Below, in pieces: positions 14,859-23,272 of a stretch of 33,071 nt of DNA (position 1 is the first letter of the stretch; every line of letters begins with the position of its first letter). Origin of the DNA: an uncultured Akkermansia sp. (GTDB lineage: Bacteria; Verrucomicrobiota; Verrucomicrobiia; Verrucomicrobiales; Akkermansiaceae). Both the position numbers and the translations under genes were made by a program. The notes beneath the pieces are model-generated. The model had not been told where the DNA came from. It did not search any database and saw only the letters and a list, made by a program, of their open reading frames with translations. The DNA is taken from contig CAJGDB010000011.1 of assembly GCA_904502165.1 (NCBI GenBank), forward strand, positions 1-33,071, written 5' to 3'.

Positions 14859-16988
14859 TCAGTACTGTTTTTCGACAATGAACACAGGAGAGAGGCGCAG
14901 GGGCTTCTTCAGTTCAACTCCCTGAGCAGAGGCTGTCATGGCACCATCTTCTGAAAGATACCAGAGCAGCTTGTCCTTGTGCAGAGGCGTGAAGAGGATT
15001 ATCTCCCCCTTTTCATTGATGTAACCGCAGAAGCTGGGAGTCACCTGCATGATGGAATTCAGGTTCTTCCGGAGTTCTTCCTGGAAATTCACCTCGCGGT
15101 GCTGGGCAAACCAATGAGCATAGCGCCGTTCTGCCGCCTGGTGTCGCGCAGAAAATTGCAACCAGCAGTCGCCGTCGAGCTTCACCTCGCAACTCTTGCG
15201 GAGTTTCTCGAACTCCTCAAACACCCGGCGGGTTGCAGGCGCATACTGCATACCGCTGAGTATGGGTTCCTTTGCGGCATTGTTGGCCTTGATGAGGTGG
15301 TGCAGCACGTATGCCCGGGCCAGGGCCGGAATATCTCTGCCTTCGATACGGAATACGCTGGTCAGCAGTGCCGGAAGATTGGCATTGGTGTAGAACCCGG
15401 TGCGGTTGTTCAGCCCGAGTCGCTGGTGCAGTGGCTGCGGGTCCAGCGTGCGGGTTACAACGGCTGTGGGGTTATGCCACTCTACGTTCTTTCTGGCAAT
15501 TTCGTCGCGCTGCGGGTCAAACTGAGAGCGGGGGAAACAGGCTCGCCCATAGCGGACAACCACCGGTTCCTCTGATAAGCCTCTTTCATTGGTTGCCGTA
15601 TCAATATGTTCGTAAAGCCGTGTTGCCAACGCTGAGTTTGCCAGCAGTTCATTGAGCAGCATCAGCTGTTCTCTCGATGCAGGAAAATCTGCGCTGAACG
15701 AGGCTTTGCCCTCAATCAGACTCTTGCGAGCCGCCAGCAGCAGGCCAGGTTTCACGTTCTGCCCGTGTTCCTGCATCAGCATTCTGAGTTTTTTGAGCTC
15801 CGGCAACCTGCCGATGATGGACAGAATCTTCTTACCGGAGGCGTAGTGCTGCGGATTCCAGCTGGTCAGAAGTTTGCGGTAGCTGTCGTAGTCGTGCGCC
15901 GACGGCAGGAGCTGCAACAGATTCTTCAGCTGGGAAATTTCGGTGAGGATATGCTTGTTGTTCTCAAATTCCTGCACCGTCGGTTCTATGATACTCCGGG
16001 AAAGCTGGAGGGCCTCTGCCGCGTCATCGAAGATATTGAGCCTCTTCTGGAGAATTTTCTGCCGTTTTGCCAGCTCGGCAAAGTCTGTTTCTGGTTCTCC
16101 AGTCAGTTCCTGCAGCGGGGGCAGGGGCATGAGCAGTTCTTCAGAAAGCGTCAGGCGCTGCTGGTTCAGTTCGTCTTTTTCAGCTTCGCACAAAGCCGCC
16201 CAACGAGCCATATACGGCGCCCCATCCGTTCCAAGTTCCTTGAGCTTGCGTTCTATGTCTGCACGGCGGCGGACTCCCATCTTCACGACGCTCTGGTCAC
16301 TTTTCTCCAACTCCCTGAGCAGAGAATCGCATTCGCGGATGCGTTGTTCCTGCGCGCGGAGATAAGAACGCAGCTTATCTGCTTCGCTGCCCACACGGCG
16401 GTCCAGCGTCCGGTTGAGCCCGGTATCATGAATCTTAAGCAGGTTGAGAGCCGCCGCCCGGGAGATAATGCCGGAGTTGGCCTGGTCAAGTTTTTCTGCA
16501 GCAGCCCCAGCGCGTTTGTAGAGGAAGAATACAGAGCCCGCTATCAGCAATAGAATCAGCAGAAGTATACCCAGGATGATGAAGACTTTGCCGAGCGGCT
16601 TGCGACGCCGCTTCAGCTCACGCGTTATGTTCGTGCGGAGCTGGGAGAGTGTTTTTTTCTCCATGATGCTGAGCATGTGCTCCTGCACCCGCTGGAGATA
16701 GTGAATGCGCTTGCGGAGTTTCCGTATGCTTGAGCCGCGCATGGAGCTGAGCATCTGCGGTGAGGTAAGGAAACTGGAGATGATGGATTGCAGTTCCTCG
16801 TAGTCCCTCTCTTCGAAAGTGAACGGGCGGTCAGTGAGAAAACGGCGGTATTCCTCCTGTGCCTTGGAGTGGTTGGGATTCTGGCGCAATGTATCCTCGA
16901 GCAATTCTCCTGCTGCAGCCCGGCGGCCACTACGGGCAAGCTGCCGGACCTTCTGGATGACTGGATCTGGGCGTCGACGTCGTGCCAT
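14859..16988 (-). CDS. Membrane-anchored coiled-coil protein, third component of the GTPase system
   Basis: A 709-residue protein of no family I recognise. Residues 1-130 are basic (MARRRR; later ELKRRRK) with a TPR-like helical pair around 17-52 (AAAGELLEDTLRQNPNHSKA). One membrane helix lies at about 133-157 (FIILGILLLILLLIAGSVFF). By the positive-inside rule the head is cytoplasmic and about 550 residues are outside. Residues about 160-420 are highly charged and Leu/Glu/Arg-rich, with the look of long coiled coils (RSYLRAQEQRIRECDSLL). The C-terminal 280 residues look globular, with aromatic strands (EIILFTPLHKDKLLWYLSED) near the end. It starts 5 bases behind the GAP1-like gene and so is co-translated with it. 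A structural partner for the GTPase complex is the simplest reading. Confidence 0.7.
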   Translation of the reverse strand: MARRRRPDPVIQKVRQLARSGRRAAAGELLEDTLRQNPNHSKAQEEYRRFLTDRPFTFEERDYEELQSIISSFLTSPQMLSSMRGSSIRKLRKRIHYLQRVQEHMLSIMEKKTLSQLRTNITRELKRRRKPLGKVFIILGILLLILLLIAGSVFFLYKRAGAAAEKLDQANSGIISRAAALNLLKIHDTGLNRTLDRRVGSEADKLRSYLRAQEQRIRECDSLLRELEKSDQSVVKMGVRRRADIERKLKELGTDGAPYMARWAALCEAEKDELNQQRLTLSEELLMPLPPLQELTGEPETDFAELAKRQKILQKRLNIFDDAAEALQLSRSIIEPTVQEFENNKHILTEISQLKNLLQLLPSAHDYDSYRKLLTSWNPQHYASGKKILSIIGRLPELKKLRMLMQEHGQNVKPGLLLAARKSLIEGKASFSADFPASREQLMLLNELLANSALATRLYEHIDTATNERGLSEEPVVVRYGRACFPRSQFDPQRDEIARKNVEWHNPTAVVTRTLDPQPLHQRLGLNNRTGFYTNANLPALLTSVFRIEGRDIPALARAYVLHHLIKANNAAKEPILSGMQYAPATRRVFEEFEKLRKSCEVKLDGDCWLQFSARHQAAERRYAHWFAQHREVNFQEELRKNLNSIMQVTPSFCGYINEKGEIILFTPLHKDKLLWYLSEDGAMTASAQGVELKKPLRLSPVFIVEKQY

Positions 16989-16993
16989 GATTC

Positions 16994-19804
16994 TTACTTA
17001 CCACTCTGCAGGTGGAAATGCCATTGCAATTCTCCTGCATCGCCCATGCTGAGCTTCTTGAGAATGAGCAGTTGCTTCTTTTTCTTATCCTCGTTGAAAT
17101 CGTGGATTTCCTGCTTGTATGCCTCCTTGAGGGAATCTGATAGCACGCGGCAGATATGCAGGGAAATATATTCAGCATTGGACGTATTGAGGAGCAGGTT
17201 CTTCAGCTCGCTCCGCATCTTGCCGGCGGCACCCGTGCCGGACCGCGCATGGTCCGCAGAAATCAGCAGCGCCGGGCTGTTCTTCATGATTTTCTGCAGT
17301 TCTGCATTAAATCGGCGGTGGGCAAGCATGGTAATGTATTCATCGCACCATTTCTCCCGCTGCGATTTCTTGCTGTCTGGCTGACTCAGTTTCCGGGAAA
17401 TGTAGAAGAGGTGTGCCAGGTTCAATTCCTTGTTCCTGACGGAATCATCGCCGCAGCAGGGCATGTTGGCCACCTGTTCAAACACATGTTCCAGGCGGTT
17501 GGGGAGATTCGGCCTGTGTTCCACCTCACAATGCAGGGCCTCGTTCACTATCTTTGCCTTCTTCCAGACAAAGGAAGAGGAATCATAGGATTCAATCACC
17601 CTGTTCGGGTGGCGCTCAAGTATGGCCGGCAGGGCGATGGAGAACTGGATATGCTCAATATCACCACTGCTGATTTTCCAAGGGAATTCCTTGCTTTTTT
17701 TCTTGAGCTTCAATTGGTATGCGGGAGACTCGGCAGAGGGTGTTGCCACGCTCAGGTCCTCACGGCTTATATCAAAGTCAAGCTTCTCCGCATTCGGGAA
17801 GGTGAAGGGCCTGTTGATGGGAATGGGAATGGCGATTCTCGGGGCCAGAATCACGTAAGTGAGGGTGTCGCCCCTGCCGGGAATCGGGAAAGCAACGACC
17901 GCCTCCCCATCCTTGCATCTGATTTTCTGCAATTTGTTGTTGCGTATGGTGATGGTGACCCCGGGGAGCTCTGCTTGCCGGCCCTCCTTGTGTTCGGGGG
18001 TAATGAGGTATTCTCCCTCCTTTTCTGTCGGGGTGATGTAGAGATGATATCCCTTATTGCTGAGTTTCAGACTTCGGGCTGCCTGCAGGCTGTCTCCCTT
18101 CTTCATTGAGGAGATGCTGTATATGCCGCCATTGACAGTTAGGGGAAGCTGGTTGAGAATCTGTACCAGGGCATCGGGTAGTTCCTGTCCGCATACGGCA
18201 GCACTTGCACCAATCACCTGGGGCTCGGCCTTGGCTGCCTCTTCTTTCTTCTGTTCGCCAGCCTGTACCACATCTGCCGTTGCCAGCTCCGTATGCGGAG
18301 TCTGGTCGATTTCTCTGCCGGGGGTGTAGTCCTTGAGCACGGCAAGGGAGAAGAATGCAAACAGACCGCTTTCCTCTTCCTTGATTTTCTGCCATTCCTC
18401 CTTCGTCTGGTAGCTGATGCGCTCCTGCCATTCGTCCGGGGTCATGGCCTGGGTGACTTCCATCAGGTACAGACGGCCCAGGCTGTTTTCCGGCAACTGA
18501 AGCAGGCGTTCACACTCGCAGATGCGCTTGATGGCGGCTGCGTGGTTCACGCCCTCCTCTGGAATGCGACTCAGCAGAGCTGCGCTTTCCAGCAGGAGCG
18601 AGTCTTCCTGCGTTGTTTCCTGAATCTGCATCAGCTCCTGCAGCAGGTTGGCTGTGGCGGCGTGGTCATAGGGAGCGTTGAGGAGAGCCTCCAGCCGAGC
18701 ATAAGGCGCAGCGTTCTCGTTCCTTGAGTTCAGAAGAGATTGGTTGATGAAGTCATCCAGCATCTGTACCGGTTGCGTAAGCCCGAGCCATATACCGACT
18801 GAGATGCCTGTGAGCAGGGCAACTGAGCCGAATACAGCCAGCGGCATCAGGTAGGGATTGCTGCGCGGCATAGCCACATCATACAGCATCCAGTCCGGTT
18901 CTTCCACGTAATGGTAATGGTTGATGGAGCGGGGAATGATTCTTGCCGGAATCTTCTGCTCCTGCTGCGTTGTACCATTTTCTGCGACTATGCCGGGGTT
19001 CTGGGGCTGGGAGGCATGGGGTTCGGGCTCGACAGCAAGCTCCATTTCTGCCGTGATGCGGAGCACGGGATGCCCGGTGCGTACCGCTCGCTGCACCAGC
19101 GGAGATTTCTCGCCTACCACCATACGCAGCGTTTCTGCAAAGGAATCGGAATCCTCCGCCTCGGTCGTATAAGTGCATCCCCAGCCCAGGCTGTGGGTGA
19201 GCCAGTCGCTTTCGTGGAAAAGCCCCAGCACCTCGTGCGAGGGGATGCCTGCCGGAATGGTAATCAGGCACTCGCGGTTATAGGGAGGGGTATAGAATGC
19301 CCGTGCATTGGACTTATGCCCGGTCAGGTGTTTCCATGTCGGCTGGGCGGTGGCGTCCGGCAGATACTCCGGTTTCATGGGCGGTTCACCTACGATGAAA
19401 CGCGGTTCACCCTGCCATTTCTGCACCCAGAATCCGGAACGGAGCAAAGCCAGGGAGATGCCGGCCGGGGTGGGGCGCAGCTCGTTATTGAGCAGGCTTG
19501 CCACTTCCTGTTGGGTGAGTACCAGGTGGTGGGCTGTGTGGCAGGCTCTTCCGCTGTAATCAGCCCCGGCATTCTGAACGCAGGTCAGTACATGCCAGAC
19601 ATATTCCCCCATGCTGATGATGTGGTAGCTGAACTGTGGCCCGAGCGTGCAGTTCCCCCCCTTGGGCTCACGCAGAATACTCATGGCCGTGAGCTTCGTG
19701 CACAAGGCCTTGGGCATGTTCTCTGTGCGTGCCACAGTACCATAGCCCGAGCCGGAGGAATCGAGCAGGTGCTGGTAACTCGTGTGGATGAGCTGGTAGG
19801 ACAT
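16994..19804 (-). CDS. GAP1-like GTPase-associated membrane protein
   Basis: A 936-residue protein. The N-terminal 260 residues begin MSYQLIHTSYQHLLDSSG and continue with GYGTVARTENMPKAL (21-35), GRACHTAHHLVLTQQEV (85-101) and a W-G-C-T-Y-T-T segment at 208-214. This pattern resembles what Pfam, as I recall, calls GAP1-N2, the N-terminal domain of GTPase-associated protein 1. After a Pro/Glu-rich linker comes one membrane helix at about 318-342 (PLAVFGSVALLTGISVGIWL). About 590 further residues follow: a helical part, a beta-rich middle (GVTITIRNNKLQKIRC) and a Lys-rich helical end. It starts 4 bases after the GTPase stop. I infer that it couples the GTPase to the membrane and beyond; activity as a GTPase activator is only suggested by the family name. 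Confidence 0.72.
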   Translation of the reverse strand: MSYQLIHTSYQHLLDSSGSGYGTVARTENMPKALCTKLTAMSILREPKGGNCTLGPQFSYHIISMGEYVWHVLTCVQNAGADYSGRACHTAHHLVLTQQEVASLLNNELRPTPAGISLALLRSGFWVQKWQGEPRFIVGEPPMKPEYLPDATAQPTWKHLTGHKSNARAFYTPPYNRECLITIPAGIPSHEVLGLFHESDWLTHSLGWGCTYTTEAEDSDSFAETLRMVVGEKSPLVQRAVRTGHPVLRITAEMELAVEPEPHASQPQNPGIVAENGTTQQEQKIPARIIPRSINHYHYVEEPDWMLYDVAMPRSNPYLMPLAVFGSVALLTGISVGIWLGLTQPVQMLDDFINQSLLNSRNENAAPYARLEALLNAPYDHAATANLLQELMQIQETTQEDSLLLESAALLSRIPEEGVNHAAAIKRICECERLLQLPENSLGRLYLMEVTQAMTPDEWQERISYQTKEEWQKIKEEESGLFAFFSLAVLKDYTPGREIDQTPHTELATADVVQAGEQKKEEAAKAEPQVIGASAAVCGQELPDALVQILNQLPLTVNGGIYSISSMKKGDSLQAARSLKLSNKGYHLYITPTEKEGEYLITPEHKEGRQAELPGVTITIRNNKLQKIRCKDGEAVVAFPIPGRGDTLTYVILAPRIAIPIPINRPFTFPNAEKLDFDISREDLSVATPSAESPAYQLKLKKKSKEFPWKISSGDIEHIQFSIALPAILERHPNRVIESYDSSSFVWKKAKIVNEALHCEVEHRPNLPNRLEHVFEQVANMPCCGDDSVRNKELNLAHLFYISRKLSQPDSKKSQREKWCDEYITMLAHRRFNAELQKIMKNSPALLISADHARSGTGAAGKMRSELKNLLLNTSNAEYISLHICRVLSDSLKEAYKQEIHDFNEDKKKKQLLILKKLSMGDAGELQWHFHLQSGK

Positions 19805-19808
19805 ACAC

Positions 19809-21551
19809 TCAGTTATGAGAACTGGGAATGAGGGAGGGAGCCGTATGATGCAGTACCCAGAGCAGGGGCTCTGCAACACGTATGGGATGCACACTGCCAT
19901 TGGCCGGGCCTATCAGCATGGTGCCGCTGCGTTCATCGCGGAACTCGACAGGAGATTCACCCAGGGCACTGGCTGCAAAGTAGCGCACATTGGAGGAAAT
20001 AGCCTCTGCGTTGGTGCAGATATGGGGTGCGATGTTGAAGATGAACTGGCGTAGACGTGTGGAGTTGACGTTGATGTGTTCCGGCATGAACATGCCGTTG
20101 CGTATGGCAGGAAGCAGTGGCTCCGGACCGAGCAGGTGACTCCAGGTATCACATTTGCCGATGATGATGGCCATGGGAATATCCAGCTTCTCAGAGGGCG
20201 GTAGATTCAGTCGGGTACGCAGTCGCATTTCTGATTCTGCCAGCAGCATGGACTGTCTGCCGGGGCGGTACAGATTGCTGCGGAGCTGGGGGTCGGTGCT
20301 TTCCTGCAGCAATTGGCGGAAGCCAGGGTTAGCTGTGGGGTCAAACAGGAAGAGAATGCCTGCGGCTACGGCAAGATGCTGGCTGCCCGGGGTAAGGGCA
20401 TCATTGCTGCCGGGCTGAAAGTCCTCGCCCGCGTTGTCGTAGAGCACAATGGAGTGCGTTTCGGAATCCTTGTTGAGGTTGTAGATAAACGGGCGCGGCA
20501 TGTTCACGTGCATGCCTTGTCTCCAGATTTTCTGGTACAAACGTCCATGCATGTGCGTCTTGGCGAGATAGGCTTCCTGCGGGGTCTGCGCGGTGAAGAG
20601 CCGCATACGCATCTCGTTGAGCGGTTCGTTGGTGACGGGGTCTGCATCCCGGAAGGGCATGCCGAACTCACGCGGGAACAGGGTTTCGAGCTCACGCACC
20701 AGGGAGGTGAGGTAATAACTCTTGCCAGCAGCAGGAACACCTACCAGAGAGATGATGTGTTGTTTGGTATCTGAGAAGAAGGGAGGAAGCTTGCGGTGGC
20801 AATGCGGGCATGCGTATTCGCTGCAGGAAACGCCACGGCTGTCAAGCGGCAGTCCACTCGGGTTGAAGTTCTGCGGCACAAAGCGCAGCATGGCCGTTTC
20901 TCCCAGCTTGGGGTCACCCAGCAGGTCGGGATGGCTGGCAATGCTCATGATTTCTGCCTGTGAGAAGGTTTCCCAGCAATTGGGACAGCGCAGCTCTGCG
21001 GGGGTGATGGCGGTATCCTCGCCCGGCAGGGGGGATATTTCGCCTGAGTTGATGGCGTGCTCAGCCACCGGAACTATGTCCTTCAGATAAAAGGCACAGT
21101 GGTCGAGCCCCTGGAAGGTGGCCAGCACATCTTCCGGCAGCTCCGGCGCTACCATGGGCAGATCGAGCAGGGAATACGGGCCATACCATTCTGCCTGGGA
21201 GGGATTGTAGAGAAACCAGACGCTCGTATCATACTGGCTGAAATCGGGGCGGGCGGCATCATTGCCGTACCAGCAGATAAAGCAGCCGCAGCCCAGAACA
21301 AACAGGTACATCTTCTCCGGGCGGATGATGACATCTGCCTTCATCTGCACCCCATTGAGGGAATAGCCGCTGATATGCCCGTGCGGAAAGAAACGGCACA
21401 CATCATCCCGCTGGGCAAAGGAACCACCGTTCTCTGCCTTCATCTTGATGCGGAATGTGTTCTTGTCTCCGGCTCCTATGGTCATGAAAGTGCCGTCCGA
21501 TGCACGGAGTTTGGATGCGATGCAGTCGTAAATGTAAAGTTGCTTGTTCAT
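19809..21551 (-). CDS. Multidomain GTPase (FHA-like, GYF-like, zinc ribbon, TRAFAC-type GTPase)
   Basis: A 580-residue protein. Residues 1-95 look like an FHA-type beta sandwich (FMTIGAG at 22-28, GYSLNGVQM at 62-70, YLFVLG). A GYF_2-like stretch follows (WFLYNPSQAEWYGPYSLLDL, 112-131). A split zinc ribbon has C189-x2-C192 and C248-x2-C251 around a conserved-looking loop (SHPDLLGDPKLG). The GTPase domain has P-loop GVPAAGKS (271-278), a G3-like YDNAGE (371-376) and a G4-like GKCD (465-468). This suits the double-GTPase (DO-GTPase2-like) group of predicted conflict systems, though only one GTPase gene is here. The start at 21551 follows a consensus promoter; an in-frame ATG at 21572 overlaps the -10 region. 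It heads the operon. Confidence 0.8.
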   Translation of the reverse strand: MNKQLYIYDCIASKLRASDGTFMTIGAGDKNTFRIKMKAENGGSFAQRDDVCRFFPHGHISGYSLNGVQMKADVIIRPEKMYLFVLGCGCFICWYGNDAARPDFSQYDTSVWFLYNPSQAEWYGPYSLLDLPMVAPELPEDVLATFQGLDHCAFYLKDIVPVAEHAINSGEISPLPGEDTAITPAELRCPNCWETFSQAEIMSIASHPDLLGDPKLGETAMLRFVPQNFNPSGLPLDSRGVSCSEYACPHCHRKLPPFFSDTKQHIISLVGVPAAGKSYYLTSLVRELETLFPREFGMPFRDADPVTNEPLNEMRMRLFTAQTPQEAYLAKTHMHGRLYQKIWRQGMHVNMPRPFIYNLNKDSETHSIVLYDNAGEDFQPGSNDALTPGSQHLAVAAGILFLFDPTANPGFRQLLQESTDPQLRSNLYRPGRQSMLLAESEMRLRTRLNLPPSEKLDIPMAIIIGKCDTWSHLLGPEPLLPAIRNGMFMPEHINVNSTRLRQFIFNIAPHICTNAEAISSNVRYFAASALGESPVEFRDERSGTMLIGPANGSVHPIRVAEPLLWVLHHTAPSLIPSSHN

Positions 21552-21572
21552 GAACGGGTTTTTCCCGCGCAC

Positions 21573-21601
21573 ATTATACTCTCAAGCAGGAGAGGAGTCA
21601 A
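21573..21601 (-). promoter_or_regulatory. Consensus sigma70 promoter of the GTPase operon
   Basis: On the minus strand TTGACT (21601-21596), exactly 17 bases, perfect TATAAT (21578-21573). Transcription should start near 21566, leaving a leader of about 15 bases with no Shine-Dalgarno. A small CGGG-A5-CCCG hairpin lies just before the ATG. It is the closest match to consensus in the window, which suggests constitutive expression. Confidence 0.7.
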
Positions 21602-21649
21602 GAAAAGAGCAGATTGGTCATGTCAGTTGAATATCCCTGTCATGATGGG

Positions 21650-21678
21650 TTGAAGCAAGGCTGTAATTGTGTTAGTAT
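21650..21678 (+). promoter_or_regulatory. sigma70-type promoter, apparently leaderless, for panC-lolD
   Basis: TTGAAG (21650-21655), 17 bases, TAGTAT (21673-21678) with a TG extension one base upstream. The -10 ends 6 bases before the panC ATG at 21685. It is divergent from the GTPase promoter, with about 70 bases between the two predicted promoters' -35 and -10 ends. Confidence 0.5.
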
Positions 21679-21684
21679 ACCCGC

Positions 21685-22533
21685 ATGCAGACCACATATA
21701 CAAAGGAGGAATTGCGTGCTGCCCTGGCACCGCTGCGCGGAAAGCGCATGGTGCTGGTTCCGACTATGGGCGCCCTGCATGAAGGGCACGCCTCGCTTCT
21801 GCGACAGGCTCGTCAGCTGGCTGGCGCAGAGGGTTGTGTCGTTGCCACCATATTCCTGAATCCTGTGCAGTTTGACAACGCCGGAGACCTGGCGACATAT
21901 CCCAGAACTCCGATGCAGGATCTGGAGATATGTGACAAATGCGGAGCAGATGTGGTTTTCATGCCGTCGTCGGATGCTATGTATTGCGCGGACCGCTCCA
22001 TAACCATGGAGGAAACGCATCTTTCCTCTGTGCTCTGCGGTGCAAGCCGTCCGGGGCATTTTGCCGGTGTCTGTCTGGTGGTGAACAAGCTGTTCAATCT
22101 GGTGCAGCCTACAGATGCCGTTTTTGGTAAGAAGGACTACCAACAGCTGGCTATCATCCGCCGCATGGTGCGCGACCTCGATATTCCGGTTACCATTCAC
22201 GGGGCTGAAATTGTGCGGGATGAGGATGGCCTGGCCCTTTCCAGCCGCAACGTGCGCCTGACGACGGAGCATCGTGCCGCCGCTCCGGAAATCCGCCGCT
22301 GTCTGCTGGCTGCTCGTGAGGCCTATGCCTCCGGGGCTGAGTGCGCGATGGTCTGTGCCTCCGTGCGCGAATCTCTGGAAAACATTCCGGGAGTCCGTTG
22401 TGATTATGTGGAACTGGTAGATGCTGAAACGCTGCACGCTGTAACGGATACGCACAGATTGGCTCTGCTGGCCGTTGCTGCCTGGTTCGGCGATGTGCGC
22501 CTTATTGATAATATTGAACTTTCACGCTCATGA
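21685..22533 (+). CDS. panC: Pantothenate synthetase
   Basis: A 282-residue enzyme that joins pantoate and beta-alanine with ATP in coenzyme A synthesis. Signatures are LVPTMGALHEGHASLLRQA (24-42) with the nucleotide-binding HEGH at 32-35, FLNPVQFDNAGDLATYPRT, the KMSKS-like FGKKDYQQL, and RDEDGLALSSRNVRL. Length is normal. The start at 21685 gives a typical N-terminus and lies just after a promoter, with no SD. Its stop overlaps the lolD start in an ATGA. No panB or panD is nearby. Confidence 0.95.
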   Translation: MQTTYTKEELRAALAPLRGKRMVLVPTMGALHEGHASLLRQARQLAGAEGCVVATIFLNPVQFDNAGDLATYPRTPMQDLEICDKCGADVVFMPSSDAMYCADRSITMEETHLSSVLCGASRPGHFAGVCLVVNKLFNLVQPTDAVFGKKDYQQLAIIRRMVRDLDIPVTIHGAEIVRDEDGLALSSRNVRLTTEHRAAAPEIRRCLLAAREAYASGAECAMVCASVRESLENIPGVRCDYVELVDAETLHAVTDTHRLALLAVAAWFGDVRLIDNIELSRS

Positions 22534-23192
22534 TACAGGCATTCAATCTTCATCGTTCCTACCGTATTGCCAGGAAGCAGATTGAGGTTCTGCATGGCCT
22601 TGATCTCCACATTCGCCGGGGTGAGAAGGTGTTTCTCTGTGGACCCAGTGGTGCAGGTAAGACGACGCTTATGTATACCTTGGCCGGGCTTGAGCCTCCG
22701 CAGCAGGGTAAGGTGGTGGTTGATGGTGAGGATATCTATTCTCTTTCCTTGCGTCGCCGTGCGTTGTTCCGCAACAAGATGATGGGGTTCATCTTCCAGA
22801 ATTACATGCTGATGCCTGAGCTGACCGCTCTCGAAAATGCCTCTTTGGCTACGGCTGTAGCCGGCACTGAGGCTACGGAGCGCGTCAAACACCTGCTGGA
22901 GCGAGTCGGCCTGGCTGACCGCATGGACCATCTTCCCAACGAACTATCCGGTGGTGAGCAGCAGCGCGTGGCCATTGCCCGTGCTCTGGCGCATGATCCG
23001 GCCATCATCTTTGCAGATGAGCCCACGGGCAACCTTGATTCCCGCAACGGCGGGCAGATTCTGGACCTCCTCTTCGGGCTGGCAGAGGAGGGAGGCAAAA
23101 CGCTCGTTACGGTGACGCATGATGCCGATATTGCGGCCCGGGGTGACCGCACCTTGATTATCCGTGATGGTGTGGTAACATCAGAACACTGA
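22530..23192 (+). CDS. lolD: LolD/MacB-type ABC transporter ATPase
   Basis: A 220-residue ATP-binding subunit. Walker A is GPSGAGKT (38-45), the signature is LSGGEQQRVAIARAL, and Walker B is IIFADEPTGNLDSRNGG, followed by TVTHDADIAARGDR. The GNLDSRN form and length are typical of LolD, which powers lipoprotein release from the inner membrane, and of related MacB/FtsE-like ATPases. The permeases (LolC/E) are not adjacent: a terminator follows directly. The specific symbol is therefore less certain than the family. It is translationally coupled to panC by an ATGA overlap, a pairing with no obvious metabolic logic. Confidence 0.85.
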   Translation: MIQAFNLHRSYRIARKQIEVLHGLDLHIRRGEKVFLCGPSGAGKTTLMYTLAGLEPPQQGKVVVDGEDIYSLSLRRRALFRNKMMGFIFQNYMLMPELTALENASLATAVAGTEATERVKHLLERVGLADRMDHLPNELSGGEQQRVAIARALAHDPAIIFADEPTGNLDSRNGGQILDLLFGLAEEGGKTLVTVTHDADIAARGDRTLIIRDGVVTSEH

Positions 23193-23208
23193 TTTTCTGC
23201 TCCACGTA

Positions 23209-23254
23209 AAGCAAAAAACGCTGCTGCCGGATAACCGGCGGCAGCGTTTTGCTT
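23209..23254. terminator. Bidirectional intrinsic terminator between lolD and the thioredoxin operon
   Basis: A 12 bp stem, CGCTGCTGCCGG / CCGGCGGCAGCG with one mismatch-type pair and a 4-base loop, is flanked by an A-tract (23213-23218) and a T-tract (23247-23250). It can act for both converging operons. Confidence 0.85.
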
Positions 23255-23272
23255 AAGGTTCTTTGCAGGGTA

